A stretch of DNA of 56,827 nt, taken from assembly GCA_035505375.1 (NCBI GenBank), contig DATJQV010000081.1:94596-151422 (forward strand), written 5' to 3'. A model generated the notes under the pieces. The model made no database searches and was not told where the DNA came from. It worked only from the letters and a program-made list of their open reading frames with translations. Source of the stretch: a bacterium (lineage in GTDB: Bacteria > Hydrothermota > Tepidihabitantia > Tepidihabitantales > Tepidihabitantaceae). Of this stretch, positions 39,082-48,384 are shown piece after piece. Both the position numbers and the translations under genes were made by a program. Every line of letters starts with the position of its first letter. The first letter of the stretch is position 1.

Positions 39082-40161
39082 TCATCCGTTCCGCGGCGGC
39101 TTGGTCCAGGCGCGGTAGCGACCCGCCCCCGGCCATGGCTCGCGTCCTCTCTGAACCGGCGTGGCGCCGAGCAGCAACCTCAATCCGCCCCAGAGTGTGC
39201 CCAGTCCGTACGAGACATGGTAGGCAAGAAACAGCGGCGGCAGAAGAGCCAGGAGCCTGCGGCCGTAACGACCGGACTGCCTAACCGAGGCGAGGATCGC
39301 GAGTGCAAGGTACGGCGCAATTATCACGGCAATAGCTATCCAGCCCGAACGGACAATGACCCCAATGCCGACGACGACGAGGAGACCAAGGACGAAGAGA
39401 CCCGGTATTGCATGCCTCAAGGCAAAGGCATAGGGAGCGACATGCCACATCCACGGGTTCCACTTGCCCGTGGCGAATGCCTGCTCGAACAGGCCGCTGA
39501 GCCTCGCCTGGTTGTAGTATTCGGCCTTTATCGCCGGATTCAGCCAGACCCGCTTGCCCGCTGCCGACAAGCGACGGTTGAACTCATAGTCCTGGTTCCG
39601 TGTAAGGCGCTCGTCGAACAGCCCGACATCATCGAACACGCTCCGGCGGAAGCAGCCGAACGGCACCGTATCGGCCGGGCCCTCTTCTCCGCCGACGCGG
39701 AACCGCGCCCCGCCCACTCCGAAGCCGCTCGTTGAGATCGCCTGCACCAGCCGCGCTCCGTCCGACTCGTCGCGGGTCAGGGTGATACAGACCCCGCCCG
39801 TATTGTCGGCGTCGGTCCGTCTCGCGGTGTCGACGCAGCGGCGCAGATAGTCGGGAGGGTATGTCGAGTGGGCGTCGAGCCGAACCAGCCAGTGACCGCG
39901 CGCGACCCGGATTGCGACGTTCAGCGCCTTAGGCACTATCCTGTCCGGATTGTCGATCAGACGAACCGAAGCGTGACGCCGGGCGAAGTCACCGACTATC
40001 TGCCGAGTCCCGTCCTCGCTCATTCCGTCCACGACGAGAATCTCGACCTGCGCCATCGGGAAGTCCTGGGCCAGCACGCTCGACAGACTCCGTTCGATGA
40101 AACCGACCTCGTTCCGAACCGGCATTGCGACTGACACGAGCAGCGATTCAGCGCTTGCCAC
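39082..40161 (-). CDS. Family 2 glycosyltransferase, ExoA-like
   Basis: The 359-residue protein has an N-terminal GT-A domain (SVAMPVRNEVGFIERSL; EILVVDGMSEDGT; LVRLDAHSTYPPDYL) and FGCFRRSVFDDVGLFDE, then TRNQDYEFNRRL, the acceptor segment. From about residue 255 there are 3-4 membrane helices. It resembles succinoglycan glucosyltransferase ExoA. It should act on the cytoplasmic face, extending the undecaprenyl-linked sugar. GTG start; gap to asnB of 99 bp without visible features. Confidence 0.85.
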   Translation of the reverse strand: MASAESLLVSVAMPVRNEVGFIERSLSSVLAQDFPMAQVEILVVDGMSEDGTRQIVGDFARRHASVRLIDNPDRIVPKALNVAIRVARGHWLVRLDAHSTYPPDYLRRCVDTARRTDADNTGGVCITLTRDESDGARLVQAISTSGFGVGGARFRVGGEEGPADTVPFGCFRRSVFDDVGLFDERLTRNQDYEFNRRLSAAGKRVWLNPAIKAEYYNQARLSGLFEQAFATGKWNPWMWHVAPYAFALRHAIPGLFVLGLLVVVGIGVIVRSGWIAIAVIIAPYLALAILASVRQSGRYGRRLLALLPPLFLAYHVSYGLGTLWGGLRLLLGATPVQRGREPWPGAGRYRAWTKPPRNG

Positions 40162-40260
40162 CTAGTCTCAGCCTCCGTTCCGCGGTAACACTGTACTTCC
40201 CGGCTAGTGTCACCACCGCACTCGACGGGTCGGGCTCATGTCGCGCGGCAGGAAATGACG

Positions 40261-42111
40261 TCAGTTCTTGTAGCCATAGCACTCAAGCCAGGTGTCGAGG
40301 ATCAGCGGACGGAAGACGCTCGCGTCCTTTCTGTCGACGTGCTCCCGGAGTGCCTCTCTGCGCACGTAGGGGTCAATCGCCAGCTGTCTCGAGTCCAGCC
40401 ACACCCGCAGCCGGCCGCCGAGTTGGTCAACCCAGGAGGTGAACGTGCCGCCGAACCCGAGTTTTGTCCGACGTCGCAGGACGACATCCGGAATCAAGTC
40501 CTTGAGCGCAATCCGCATCACCCGCTTGGCCCGTGCCCCGAACAGCTTGTGCTCCAGCGGCAGGCCGACGGCGAGTTCCACCAGCCGATGGTCGAGCAGC
40601 GGCACGCGCGCCTCGATGGAGTGGGCCATCGCGTTCTTGTCGTCGTAGCGGAGCAGTATCGGACAGCTGTACTTCATCAGGTCCATTATCTGCTGGCGTC
40701 TCACGCTGCCCCAGGGCCGGGCGACATCACGCCCGGCATGCTCCTGTCTGAACTCGGGCTGAAGCAGGTGGCTGACCCCGCTGCGGATTGCGGCCGGCAC
40801 ATAGCCGTAGCGGCGCGCATCGACGAGGCTGATGAGGTGCGACCCGCCGTTGAACAGGCCTATCCCGAGCGCGGCCAGCAGGCTGCCGAGTTGGCGCCGT
40901 CGCCACATCTCGAACAGCGAGTAGTAGTAGTACTTGGCGTATCCGCAGAGAATCTCGTCTCCGCCCTGGCCGTTCAGCACTACGCGCAGGCCGGCCCGGT
41001 GGATCGTGCGCATGAGCAGCCACTCGGCGGAGATGGGCGGGCCGCCGAACGGCTCTTCCTGGGACCGCACAACCTGCGGCAGCTCGGTCCAGAAATCGTC
41101 CGGCGTAACCACCAGGGGAACGATGTCCGCGTTGCGGGAACTGGCGACTGCCTCCGCGTATCGCCATTCGTCCATTTGCGGGTCTTCGTACCGGACCGTG
41201 AAAGTGCCCATCCGCCTCGGCGTCATGCCCGACGCGACGCCGACCACGGCCGAGGAGTCCATGCCGCCGCTGAGCAGACATCCGACCGTGACATCGGCAC
41301 GCATCTGCAGCCGAACTGCGTCGGTAATGACGTCCCGGAACCGCTCCACGCTGTCCTGGAGCGAACAGCTCGGCCCGGCCTGTTCGGTCAACTTCCAGTA
41401 CTCCTTGCTGCGGAGTCCGCGCTGGTCGATGGTGAGGACCGAAGCCGCCGGCAGTCGTCTGATCCCCTTGAAGAAGGTATCGTCGGTGTGATCCAGACGG
41501 CCGGCCGCCAGGAAATCATATACCAGTTCGGTCGCGGGATCCGGCCGGCGCGGCAGAACCGCGAGGATACTCCTGATCTCCGAGGCGAAGATGAACTCGC
41601 TGCCGCTGAGGTGATAGTAGAACGGCTTCACGCCGAGCCGGTCTCGCGCGCATACCAACTGGCGGGACCGGGCGTCCCAGACGGCGAACGCGAAGATGCC
41701 GTTCAGCCGCGGCAGGCATCCGGTGCCCCACTCCAGGTAGGAATGCAGCAGGACCTCGGTGTCGCTCGTGGATCTGAACGAGTGGCCCAGCGTCTCGAGT
41801 TCCTGACGCAGTTCCACGTAGTTGTAAATCTCGCCGTTGTATACCAGCGTGCAGCCGCCGTCGCTCATTGGCTGGTGCCCGGCCGATGACAGGTCGATGA
41901 TTGCCAGCCGTCGAGCGGCAAGGCCGAGGTCGGCGTTGTCGCCGTCCTCACTCTGTCGTGCGTGAAGCGGTTGCGAGGCGCCGTTCCGCGACTGGATCAG
42001 GACCGCCCCCGCGTCGTCCGGTCCGCGGTGGCTGATCAACTCGGACATGCGCGTGATTTCGGAGACCGACACGTGGCCCGCCTGCCGCCATATTCCGACG
42101 ATTCCGCACAT
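40261..42111 (-). CDS. asnB: Asparagine synthase (glutamine-hydrolysing) homologue
   Basis: Starting at ATG 42111, Cys2 (MCGIVGIW) becomes the N-terminal nucleophile of the class II glutaminase domain, so starts further upstream are rejected. The ATP-binding synthase domain has LLSGGMDSSAVVG (about 260-272). The 616-residue length is typical. In glycan clusters such enzymes often amidate sugar carboxylates and not aspartate. That role is inference from location among glycosyltransferases. Confidence 0.9.
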   Translation of the reverse strand: MCGIVGIWRQAGHVSVSEITRMSELISHRGPDDAGAVLIQSRNGASQPLHARQSEDGDNADLGLAARRLAIIDLSSAGHQPMSDGGCTLVYNGEIYNYVELRQELETLGHSFRSTSDTEVLLHSYLEWGTGCLPRLNGIFAFAVWDARSRQLVCARDRLGVKPFYYHLSGSEFIFASEIRSILAVLPRRPDPATELVYDFLAAGRLDHTDDTFFKGIRRLPAASVLTIDQRGLRSKEYWKLTEQAGPSCSLQDSVERFRDVITDAVRLQMRADVTVGCLLSGGMDSSAVVGVASGMTPRRMGTFTVRYEDPQMDEWRYAEAVASSRNADIVPLVVTPDDFWTELPQVVRSQEEPFGGPPISAEWLLMRTIHRAGLRVVLNGQGGDEILCGYAKYYYYSLFEMWRRRQLGSLLAALGIGLFNGGSHLISLVDARRYGYVPAAIRSGVSHLLQPEFRQEHAGRDVARPWGSVRRQQIMDLMKYSCPILLRYDDKNAMAHSIEARVPLLDHRLVELAVGLPLEHKLFGARAKRVMRIALKDLIPDVVLRRRTKLGFGGTFTSWVDQLGGRLRVWLDSRQLAIDPYVRREALREHVDRKDASVFRPLILDTWLECYGYKN

Positions 42112-42115
42112 CTGA

Positions 42116-43147
42116 TCAGCCTTCTGCCTCGGCCGCCGGTCTCGATTCATTGCCGCCCGAAGCCACCCGGGCGTACAGGTCGATCAGCCGCTGCGTGGTC
42201 GCACCCAGCGACACCTCTCGCAGATGCTCCGAACCATTTGAGCGCAACCCGAGACTCAGTACCTCGGCGAGGGCCGCGCCGAGGTTTGCCGGCGACCGAT
42301 CAGTGACGCGTGATGGCACGACCGGCTCCAGCCGCTCGGCGACGTCGCCCACGTTGGTTGATACAACCGGCACGTTGCAGGCCATGGCTTCCTGCACAAT
42401 CGTCGGCGAGCCCTCCCAGTCGCTCGCAACCAGCACGCAGTCCGAGGCGTTGATGTACAGCGGCATCTGTTCGGGCGCGACCTCGCCGCTCAGGACGAGC
42501 AGCCGGATCGGCCCGATTGCCGCGCTCGCGACCTTCACTGCCGCTTCGGCGGTCTTCAATCCCTTGTTTGCCGGATCGTTACCGACATTGAGTAGCGCGA
42601 CCTTCTCGAACATGTCCCAGCCCAGAGCTCGACGGGCCTCGTCCTTGGGCTGGGGACGGAACACGTCGGCATCGACTGCCGAAGGAATGACTTCCGCTGC
42701 GTTCCGTCGCCACCACAGCCGGTCCTTGAGTTCCTGGCTGACGCACACGGTCCGACTGGCCCTAAGGGCCGAGAGTTGCGACAGAAGGTGGCCGAAATGC
42801 AACCTGATGAAACCGACGCCCGAGTCGGGATTGAGATCGCTCCCGCGGAATGTTACGACCAGCTTTCGGCCAGGTAGTGCCGCACAAAGTGCGGACGTCA
42901 TCGTCCCATACTGGGCGTGAACGATATCAGGCCTCAACCTCCCTACCTCCCGCCGGTAGCGCAGGGCCTCAGCCGCGAATACCGGCAGAGAAACCCATGG
43001 CCGCAGGTAGAATCGTATCAGATCGATGTTCGCCCGCTCAAGAGCGTCAGCCTGCCGCTTGGAGAAAATGCTTCCCGAACCCTCCTCAGAGTCCGGTATC
43101 ACGAACAGGACGCGCAGTCGGCGCGAGCCTTCGGTCGGCAACGTCAT
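42116..43147 (-). CDS. Family 4 glycosyltransferase
   Basis: From ATG 43147 the product has 343 residues. The acceptor domain reads RVLFVIPDSEEGSGSIF and HAQYGTMTSALCAALPG. The donor domain has ALLNVGNDPANKGLKTAEAA and SPTIVQEAMACNVPVVSTNV with the conserved Glu. The frame continues upstream to 43264, but the extra residues are not family-like. It follows the next GT4 by 31 bp and ends 4 bp from asnB. Product linkage unknown. Confidence 0.85.
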   Translation of the reverse strand: MTLPTEGSRRLRVLFVIPDSEEGSGSIFSKRQADALERANIDLIRFYLRPWVSLPVFAAEALRYRREVGRLRPDIVHAQYGTMTSALCAALPGRKLVVTFRGSDLNPDSGVGFIRLHFGHLLSQLSALRASRTVCVSQELKDRLWWRRNAAEVIPSAVDADVFRPQPKDEARRALGWDMFEKVALLNVGNDPANKGLKTAEAAVKVASAAIGPIRLLVLSGEVAPEQMPLYINASDCVLVASDWEGSPTIVQEAMACNVPVVSTNVGDVAERLEPVVPSRVTDRSPANLGAALAEVLSLGLRSNGSEHLREVSLGATTQRLIDLYARVASGGNESRPAAEAEG

Positions 43148-43178
43148 GCCTCGGTTGGACCGTGCGGGCGCGAGTGCG

Positions 43179-44348
43179 TCAATACCCCGGTGTCCTGGAT
43201 TCGCGGACCACGCGTGACAAGCGAGGATCGGCGCAGGGCCAATGGTCAATCCGGACCTGTTCATGTGCTGCCGCGGCCTCGAGGACGCGCAGGTAGCGAT
43301 TGGCCACGATCCCGACGTCGAAGAGTGCCTCTGCTCTGGCCCGGCTCACCCGCCCCATGCGATTCTGATCCTCCGGTGTCAGGGCGGCGAACTTCGCGAT
43401 CGCGTCCGCGATTGCCTTCGGTGAGTACGGATCGAAGAGAAACCCGTTGACGCCATCCTCGACCAGATTGCTTGCATCGCATACCGCACTCATCAGGATG
43501 GGCTTTCCCAGCATCATTCCTTCACACACTGAATTGGGAAGTCCCTCGTAGAAGGATGGCAGCACAACGGCGTCCGCATCGGCCACAATGTCATGGATGT
43601 TACTGACGGGAGCGTGCAGACGAAAAGCTCCCTCAAGCCCGAGGTCGATGATTCCCTGCTGCGCCGCTTGTGCCGCTCGGCGGTCCACGGTCTGGTCACC
43701 ATACCAGTCCACCTGCACGCGGATTCCGGGAGCCGAATCATGGAGAGTCTTGAGCGCCGACAGCAGGCCTCGAGCATTCTTGTTTTGGTCGAGGCGCGCG
43801 GCGACGATCAGCTTGGTCCCGCGCCGGTTATCCGCGTCAACGCGGGCGGCGGCGGAACGCGAGACGTTCACGGCGTTATATATGGTGATCAACTTCGGCC
43901 TCAGTCTGGGCAACCTCTCCTCAATCGGGACCCTGGCCGAGTGCGAGTTCGTTATCACATAATCCGCGAGGGTGTGTAGATACGCCTTGAACCGCGACTG
44001 ATTGCGGTTGCCGGCCGAACGCTCGGAGACCACCAGCCCCCAAGTCCGGTTCGGCAGAGCCGCCATTTCGGCGTACGCGGACGGGCCGTCCAGAAACGCA
44101 AGCACCACGTCCTGTCCGTAATTCCTGAGGAACCTGCGCACGCCCAGAGCCCACATGACCTTGCCATGTCCACCGATTGAATGGTGTCCAACGCCTTCGC
44201 GCTCCAGCAAAGCCCGATAGAAATCGCCAGCGGCGTACGTCGCCACGCACACGCTATGACCCCGTCGCTTGAACTCACCGGCGAGTGTGCAGACCTGCCT
44301 CTCCGCTCCGCCGCTCCCCAGACTCTCGGTGAGAAGGGCGATCCTCAT
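43179..44348 (-). CDS. Family 4 glycosyltransferase
   Basis: From ATG 44348, overlapping the stop of the upstream O-antigen ligase by one base (TGATG), the product has 389 residues. It starts MRIALLTESLGSGGAERQV, the classic GT4 opening, with LIVAARLDQNKNARGLLSAL and LPSFYEGLPNSVCEGMMLGK in the donor domain. The 168 residues that the open frame adds upstream run antisense-like through the ligase and are rejected. It resembles WbnE/N-acetylgalactosamine transferase-type enzymes in general layout. Confidence 0.88.
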   Translation of the reverse strand: MRIALLTESLGSGGAERQVCTLAGEFKRRGHSVCVATYAAGDFYRALLEREGVGHHSIGGHGKVMWALGVRRFLRNYGQDVVLAFLDGPSAYAEMAALPNRTWGLVVSERSAGNRNQSRFKAYLHTLADYVITNSHSARVPIEERLPRLRPKLITIYNAVNVSRSAAARVDADNRRGTKLIVAARLDQNKNARGLLSALKTLHDSAPGIRVQVDWYGDQTVDRRAAQAAQQGIIDLGLEGAFRLHAPVSNIHDIVADADAVVLPSFYEGLPNSVCEGMMLGKPILMSAVCDASNLVEDGVNGFLFDPYSPKAIADAIAKFAALTPEDQNRMGRVSRARAEALFDVGIVANRYLRVLEAAAAHEQVRIDHWPCADPRLSRVVRESRTPGY

Positions 44349-45565
44349 CAGACCTGGACGCGAGTCATGCTCCGCCCGGGTAGCGGCCGGCGTGGCCGCA
44401 CGGCGGCGCGCTGGGGCGGTTCCAGTAGTCGCACGTAGGCGTTCATCAATCCCAGTTCTACCCAGAGCATTTTCGAGTACTCCATCCCTCCGCCCTTGAG
44501 CCAGTTGACGAGGTAGCCGGCGAAGCTTGCCAGCAGTACCGCGGCAAACAAGGCGGCTTCCTTCGAAATCCCCCGCCTTGCCGTCGCCGCCAGGGCCCGC
44601 AGCAGTCGCACAACGGAGTAGGCAATGAAGCCAAGGTAAAGTGCCAGTCCCGGCAGCCCCAACTCGATGCCGATGGCCAGCGGCGCGTTGTGGACTTCGG
44701 TCCCGCCCGCGCCTCCACGGACCATCCTCAGCGCATCCTGATTGGTGCCCAGACCGTAGCCTGTGAACGGACGCTGCTCGATGGCCCGCATCCCGGCCGG
44801 CCACAGCTCCTTCGTGCGGACGTCTCCTCCCTGCGACTGTGTCTCCTGCCATCTCTCCCAGAATGCCAGCGGCGCCGCGCGCAGCACGAGTATCACGACG
44901 AGAGCGGCGAGCACCAGGGCGCGGCCCCTCGTCCGCCGGTAGGCAAGCAGAACCAGGAAGAAGACCGCGATCGAGATGATTCCGCCTCGGGACTGCGTGT
45001 AGATGGCAGTGACTCCCGCGACAGCGAGCGCTCCTACCGTGATCGCTCTGCGCAGCGGGAATCGGGTCCGCGAGAGAAACCAGTAGCCGGATGGTATGCA
45101 GGCGACCAGCAGCGCCACGTAGCCATTCGGGTTGCCCGTGACCCCACCGACCCGATACGTCTCACCCTGCTGTCGAATGCCAGCCATGTCCAAGACCCCG
45201 CTGACCAGCAGCACGAGCACTCCCAGCCAGAGAGCGATCATGCCTACCGACAGCTGCTTCTCCCCTTGTATCACGTTCACGATCAGGAAGTACGAAACAA
45301 ACAGGAGCAGGTAGGTCGGGATTGACCCCATTGACAGAGCCGGGTCTACGCTCCACAGCACTGAGACCATGCCCCACGCTACGAATAGGGCCATCAGAGT
45401 CATGCTGCGGTCCCATCGGATCGGGTCAAACGAGCGCACGCGCGTGATCACCCACACCCCGAACGCGAGTGCACCGACCCACTTCAGCACCGTGATTCCC
45501 TGCACACTGAGCTGGTCCAGCGGCAGCGCCGCGAGGTAGATACCCAGAACGTAGGACTCAATCAT
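44348..45565 (-). CDS. O-antigen ligase/polymerase family membrane protein
   Basis: The 405-residue integral membrane protein has about 10-12 helices and a large periplasmic loop. In it ELWPAGMRAIEQRPFTGYG with following LGTNQD and HNAPLAIGIELGLPGLALYL forms the Wzy_C/WaaL signature. It either polymerises the repeat unit or ligates the polymer to its final acceptor. It overlaps the genes on both sides (1 bp and 4 bp). A basic C-terminal tail rich in Arg follows the last helix. Confidence 0.85.
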   Translation of the reverse strand: MIESYVLGIYLAALPLDQLSVQGITVLKWVGALAFGVWVITRVRSFDPIRWDRSMTLMALFVAWGMVSVLWSVDPALSMGSIPTYLLLFVSYFLIVNVIQGEKQLSVGMIALWLGVLVLLVSGVLDMAGIRQQGETYRVGGVTGNPNGYVALLVACIPSGYWFLSRTRFPLRRAITVGALAVAGVTAIYTQSRGGIISIAVFFLVLLAYRRTRGRALVLAALVVILVLRAAPLAFWERWQETQSQGGDVRTKELWPAGMRAIEQRPFTGYGLGTNQDALRMVRGGAGGTEVHNAPLAIGIELGLPGLALYLGFIAYSVVRLLRALAATARRGISKEAALFAAVLLASFAGYLVNWLKGGGMEYSKMLWVELGLMNAYVRLLEPPQRAAVRPRRPLPGRSMTRVQV

Positions 45566-46803
45566 CGCTCTTGACTGCTCCGGTTGAGCCCGCGGCGCCG
45601 CAGGCGATCAACATCAGGTTGCTGCGTGGCCGCCCGGTGCCGAGCCACAGTAGTGAAACCGATCGTGCGCCAGATGGGTCGAGTATTGGGAGTGGTGTCG
45701 GCATCGTGTTCATAAGTGTCGAGCAGCTTGCCGATGTGCACGTTGGCGTCGAATGCCTCGCGCGCAAATGCAGCCGCGCGGTTGCTCATTAGTTCGCGCG
45801 TCGCGTCGTCGCAAAGCAGACGCTCTGCTGCTTCTGCCAGCCGCTCCCCGGTGGGCCGGTCTACAAGAATGCCGGTCTCTCCGTCCAAGACAGCTTCGTC
45901 AACGCCGCCGATGTTAGGTCCGACGGTCGGAACCCCGAGCGCCGCGGCTTCGACTATCATCAGCGGCAGCCCTTCCGAGCGAGACCCCACGACCTGGAGG
46001 CAGGACCGCTTCATGAGTGCCGGGACATCGTTCCGCTGCCCGAGAAAGAGCACACGGTCGGCAAGGCCGGCGTTCCTCACGAGGGCCTTCGCCATGGGCA
46101 TGTCCGGCCCGTCCGCGCCGACCAGCCACCAGACGACATCGGGCATTCTCCGTAGGACGCTTATCGCCGCCTCGGTGACGGTCACCATTCCTTTGACCGG
46201 CTGGAACTGAGCCACGGATATGACCCGTCGCAGCCGCGGGTCTCCGAAGCCTTCAGGAATCGGATCGGAGCACTGGTCCGAGGCCGCCCGGATACCTTCG
46301 AGGTCGAGCCCGAGATACAACGTGGCTATCCGGACGGGATTCACACCGGCAAGTATGCTGTCGCGTCGGACCCGCTCCGATACCGCGAACAGCCGGTGGG
46401 CAAATACCTCATGGAGCTTGCAGACCAGCCTGATGCGAGGAGTGATCTTGCGGTCGATACCGGAGTGAAAGGTGGCGTAGACCAGACTCTTGCCGAGTAC
46501 CCGCAGCGCCGGAAGCATGAGCGGGTTGATGAAGTGCGCGTGAACAACCGACGGTCGCCATTCCCTGAGAAGTACGGCCACGGTACGTGTTGACCGGACC
46601 GGCGCCTCCCAGGAATTGCCGGATTCCATGTATCTGGCCCCGGCGCCTTCAAGCGATTCATGGTATTCTCGCACGGTATTCGGGACATCGTGCATCACCG
46701 TCAATTCGTGGCCGCGGCGCTGGCACTCACGGGCGAGCAGGATAGTATACCGTTCGAAACCGCCAAGCTTGTTGCCGACTCTTACCCAGTGGAGGATGCG
46801 CAC
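45562..46803 (-). CDS. Family 4 glycosyltransferase
   Basis: The start GTG 46803 comes two bases after the stop of the deacetylase gene; the frame is open to 46854. The 413-residue product has RVGNKLGGFERYTILLAREC, VHAHFINPLMLPAL and ISVAQFQPVKGMVTVTEA. GSRSEGLPLMIVEAAALGVP is the donor-site Glu motif. It ends with a ~45-residue Arg-rich tail after the GT-B fold. Part of the glycan operon, with a 4-bp overlap into the ligase gene. Confidence 0.87.
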   Translation of the reverse strand: MRILHWVRVGNKLGGFERYTILLARECQRRGHELTVMHDVPNTVREYHESLEGAGARYMESGNSWEAPVRSTRTVAVLLREWRPSVVHAHFINPLMLPALRVLGKSLVYATFHSGIDRKITPRIRLVCKLHEVFAHRLFAVSERVRRDSILAGVNPVRIATLYLGLDLEGIRAASDQCSDPIPEGFGDPRLRRVISVAQFQPVKGMVTVTEAAISVLRRMPDVVWWLVGADGPDMPMAKALVRNAGLADRVLFLGQRNDVPALMKRSCLQVVGSRSEGLPLMIVEAAALGVPTVGPNIGGVDEAVLDGETGILVDRPTGERLAEAAERLLCDDATRELMSNRAAAFAREAFDANVHIGKLLDTYEHDADTTPNTRPIWRTIGFTTVARHRAATQQPDVDRLRRRGLNRSSQER

Positions 46804-46805
46804 GT

Positions 46806-48380
46806 TCAGCCCCTGGTTGACAGGCTTTCGTACAGGGCGGACACGGCAACGCACCGGTAGCCGGCTGAAAGTGCTGCGCCCATGACCCGGTAGACATCCA
46901 GTCTGGCTTCTCTCAGGAACAGCGCAACGGCCCGGCCGAACCCGACTCCATTAACGGCGATGACAAAGGCAGCTACCGCCCGCCTGTAGGCCGGCGTGCT
47001 AGCGCTGTCCATCGCGAGCACGAGACGACGCAGCCTGCCGCTCTGCGGCAGGCCGGCAGCCATGCCACGGATTACCCAGCCCAGCCGGTCGCGGTCTACG
47101 TCGCTATGCTGCATGAAGTGGATGGGAATTCCCGCGACGGCATAACAGCGCCAGAAATCGGGATTCGTGAAATTGAGCAGGCTGGCTCCGGGGCGAAAGG
47201 TCTCGGCGAGACTCGGCCTTTGCGTCTCCGGGTCGGTCGCCCCGATCGGCGGACAGTCTCCGGATTCGACGTGCTGCGTGGAATCGATGGAAATGGCGGC
47301 GTGCTTTGCGGCCGCGGGCTTGGTGACGCCCTGACGGTATGCCCAGGCCGGTGCGACAAAGAAACGCGGCGCAAGGCCGAAGGCCCGCTCGATTTCGCCT
47401 TTGCTGGCGGCAATGTGATCCTCGGTCGCGCGCTCGTCCAGGTCGATGAACTCGCGGTGGTCGGACTCAGCTTCTGGCCGTCGGTCACCGGGATGTCGCA
47501 GGTGGACCATCCCGTGCGACCCGATCTCGAATGAACCCTCAGCCTGCCCTTTCTTCAACTCGGCAACCGAACAGGGCATGCGGTCGGCAATGCGCCCGAA
47601 CCCGTCCGCGGTAGGGAAGTGCGTCGAATATGCGAAGCTCATGACCACGCCTCGCTCATTCGCGAAGCGCCGCAGACGTCCGATTGTCGCGGCGCGAGCG
47701 TGGTCGAGCTCGTCGACCCGCGACGCGCTGATGACTTCATGTGCTGTGGCAGGAAGGTCGTCGAATCGGAACGCCGCAAGTGGTGACGCCGGCATAGTCT
47801 CCAGCCCAGCGCGTTGGCTTAGCCACGCCTTGAGCAGAGGATAGAGGTAGGGCATCACCGGACTCCCGAGCTGCCACGGAGAGACCCCCATGAAGAGATG
47901 CGGCCGTCTTTCTACAATTACAGGCAGTCCGTCGGCGCTGACCAGAACGTGCCCGTTCTTCGCGATCTCGTCCAGATAGACGAAATCAGGTCTCGGTCCG
48001 AGGTAGGCAATCCTCTTTGGTAGTCCGCTGGCCAATGTGCTATCGGATGTAAGCGTTAGAACCACGCGGCATTCGGCGGAGCACCCATCGCGCCGGATGC
48101 CCCGGCTCTGGCCTTCGGCAATCGGGCGCTCCTCCTTCGAGTCGCCCGGCGCGATGAAAACGACGCCGGGTACAGTTTCGTGCAGCCGCGACCAGAGTCG
48201 GTCGCTCTCTACTCCGCCGTCAGCCGCAGCGGTGCTGAACGCCACGGGCGTGACGTCTGGTGAGATTGAACCGTCTGGTAAGTATCGCACTGGAGTACGC
48301 CAGAGTACACATAACTGCCGCCACATCAACTCATGGCGCCACCAGAATGAGCCGACGTCCGCTTCCCGCGTCGCGACCAC
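46806..48380 (-). CDS. Polysaccharide deacetylase-like protein
   Basis: The 524-residue protein (GTG 48380; TTG 48383 also possible) has a NodB-like core in its second half: FRFDDLPATA (acid pair of motif 1), EIGSHGMVHLRHPGD (motif 2 histidines) and RFFVAPAWAYRQ (motif 3). The first ~220 residues contain PGVVFIAPGDSKEE and may be a separate nucleotide- or sugar-binding part. It may deacetylate GlcNAc- or peptidoglycan-like glycans. No clear signal peptide, so cytoplasmic action on lipid-linked sugar is possible. It starts 4 bases after the GNAT gene stop. Confidence 0.7.
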   Translation of the reverse strand: MVATREADVGSFWWRHELMWRQLCVLWRTPVRYLPDGSISPDVTPVAFSTAAADGGVESDRLWSRLHETVPGVVFIAPGDSKEERPIAEGQSRGIRRDGCSAECRVVLTLTSDSTLASGLPKRIAYLGPRPDFVYLDEIAKNGHVLVSADGLPVIVERRPHLFMGVSPWQLGSPVMPYLYPLLKAWLSQRAGLETMPASPLAAFRFDDLPATAHEVISASRVDELDHARAATIGRLRRFANERGVVMSFAYSTHFPTADGFGRIADRMPCSVAELKKGQAEGSFEIGSHGMVHLRHPGDRRPEAESDHREFIDLDERATEDHIAASKGEIERAFGLAPRFFVAPAWAYRQGVTKPAAAKHAAISIDSTQHVESGDCPPIGATDPETQRPSLAETFRPGASLLNFTNPDFWRCYAVAGIPIHFMQHSDVDRDRLGWVIRGMAAGLPQSGRLRRLVLAMDSASTPAYRRAVAAFVIAVNGVGFGRAVALFLREARLDVYRVMGAALSAGYRCVAVSALYESLSTRG

Positions 48381-48384
48381 CAAG

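Noticed and set aside
40207-41889. A 560-codon open frame on + opposite asnB
   Set aside because: Shadow of asnB; no start signal and no family resemblance.
43179-44852. A 557-residue version of the GT4 gene starting at 44852
   Set aside because: The extra 168 residues run through the O-antigen ligase gene in another frame and have low-complexity Arg/Gly/Ala composition.
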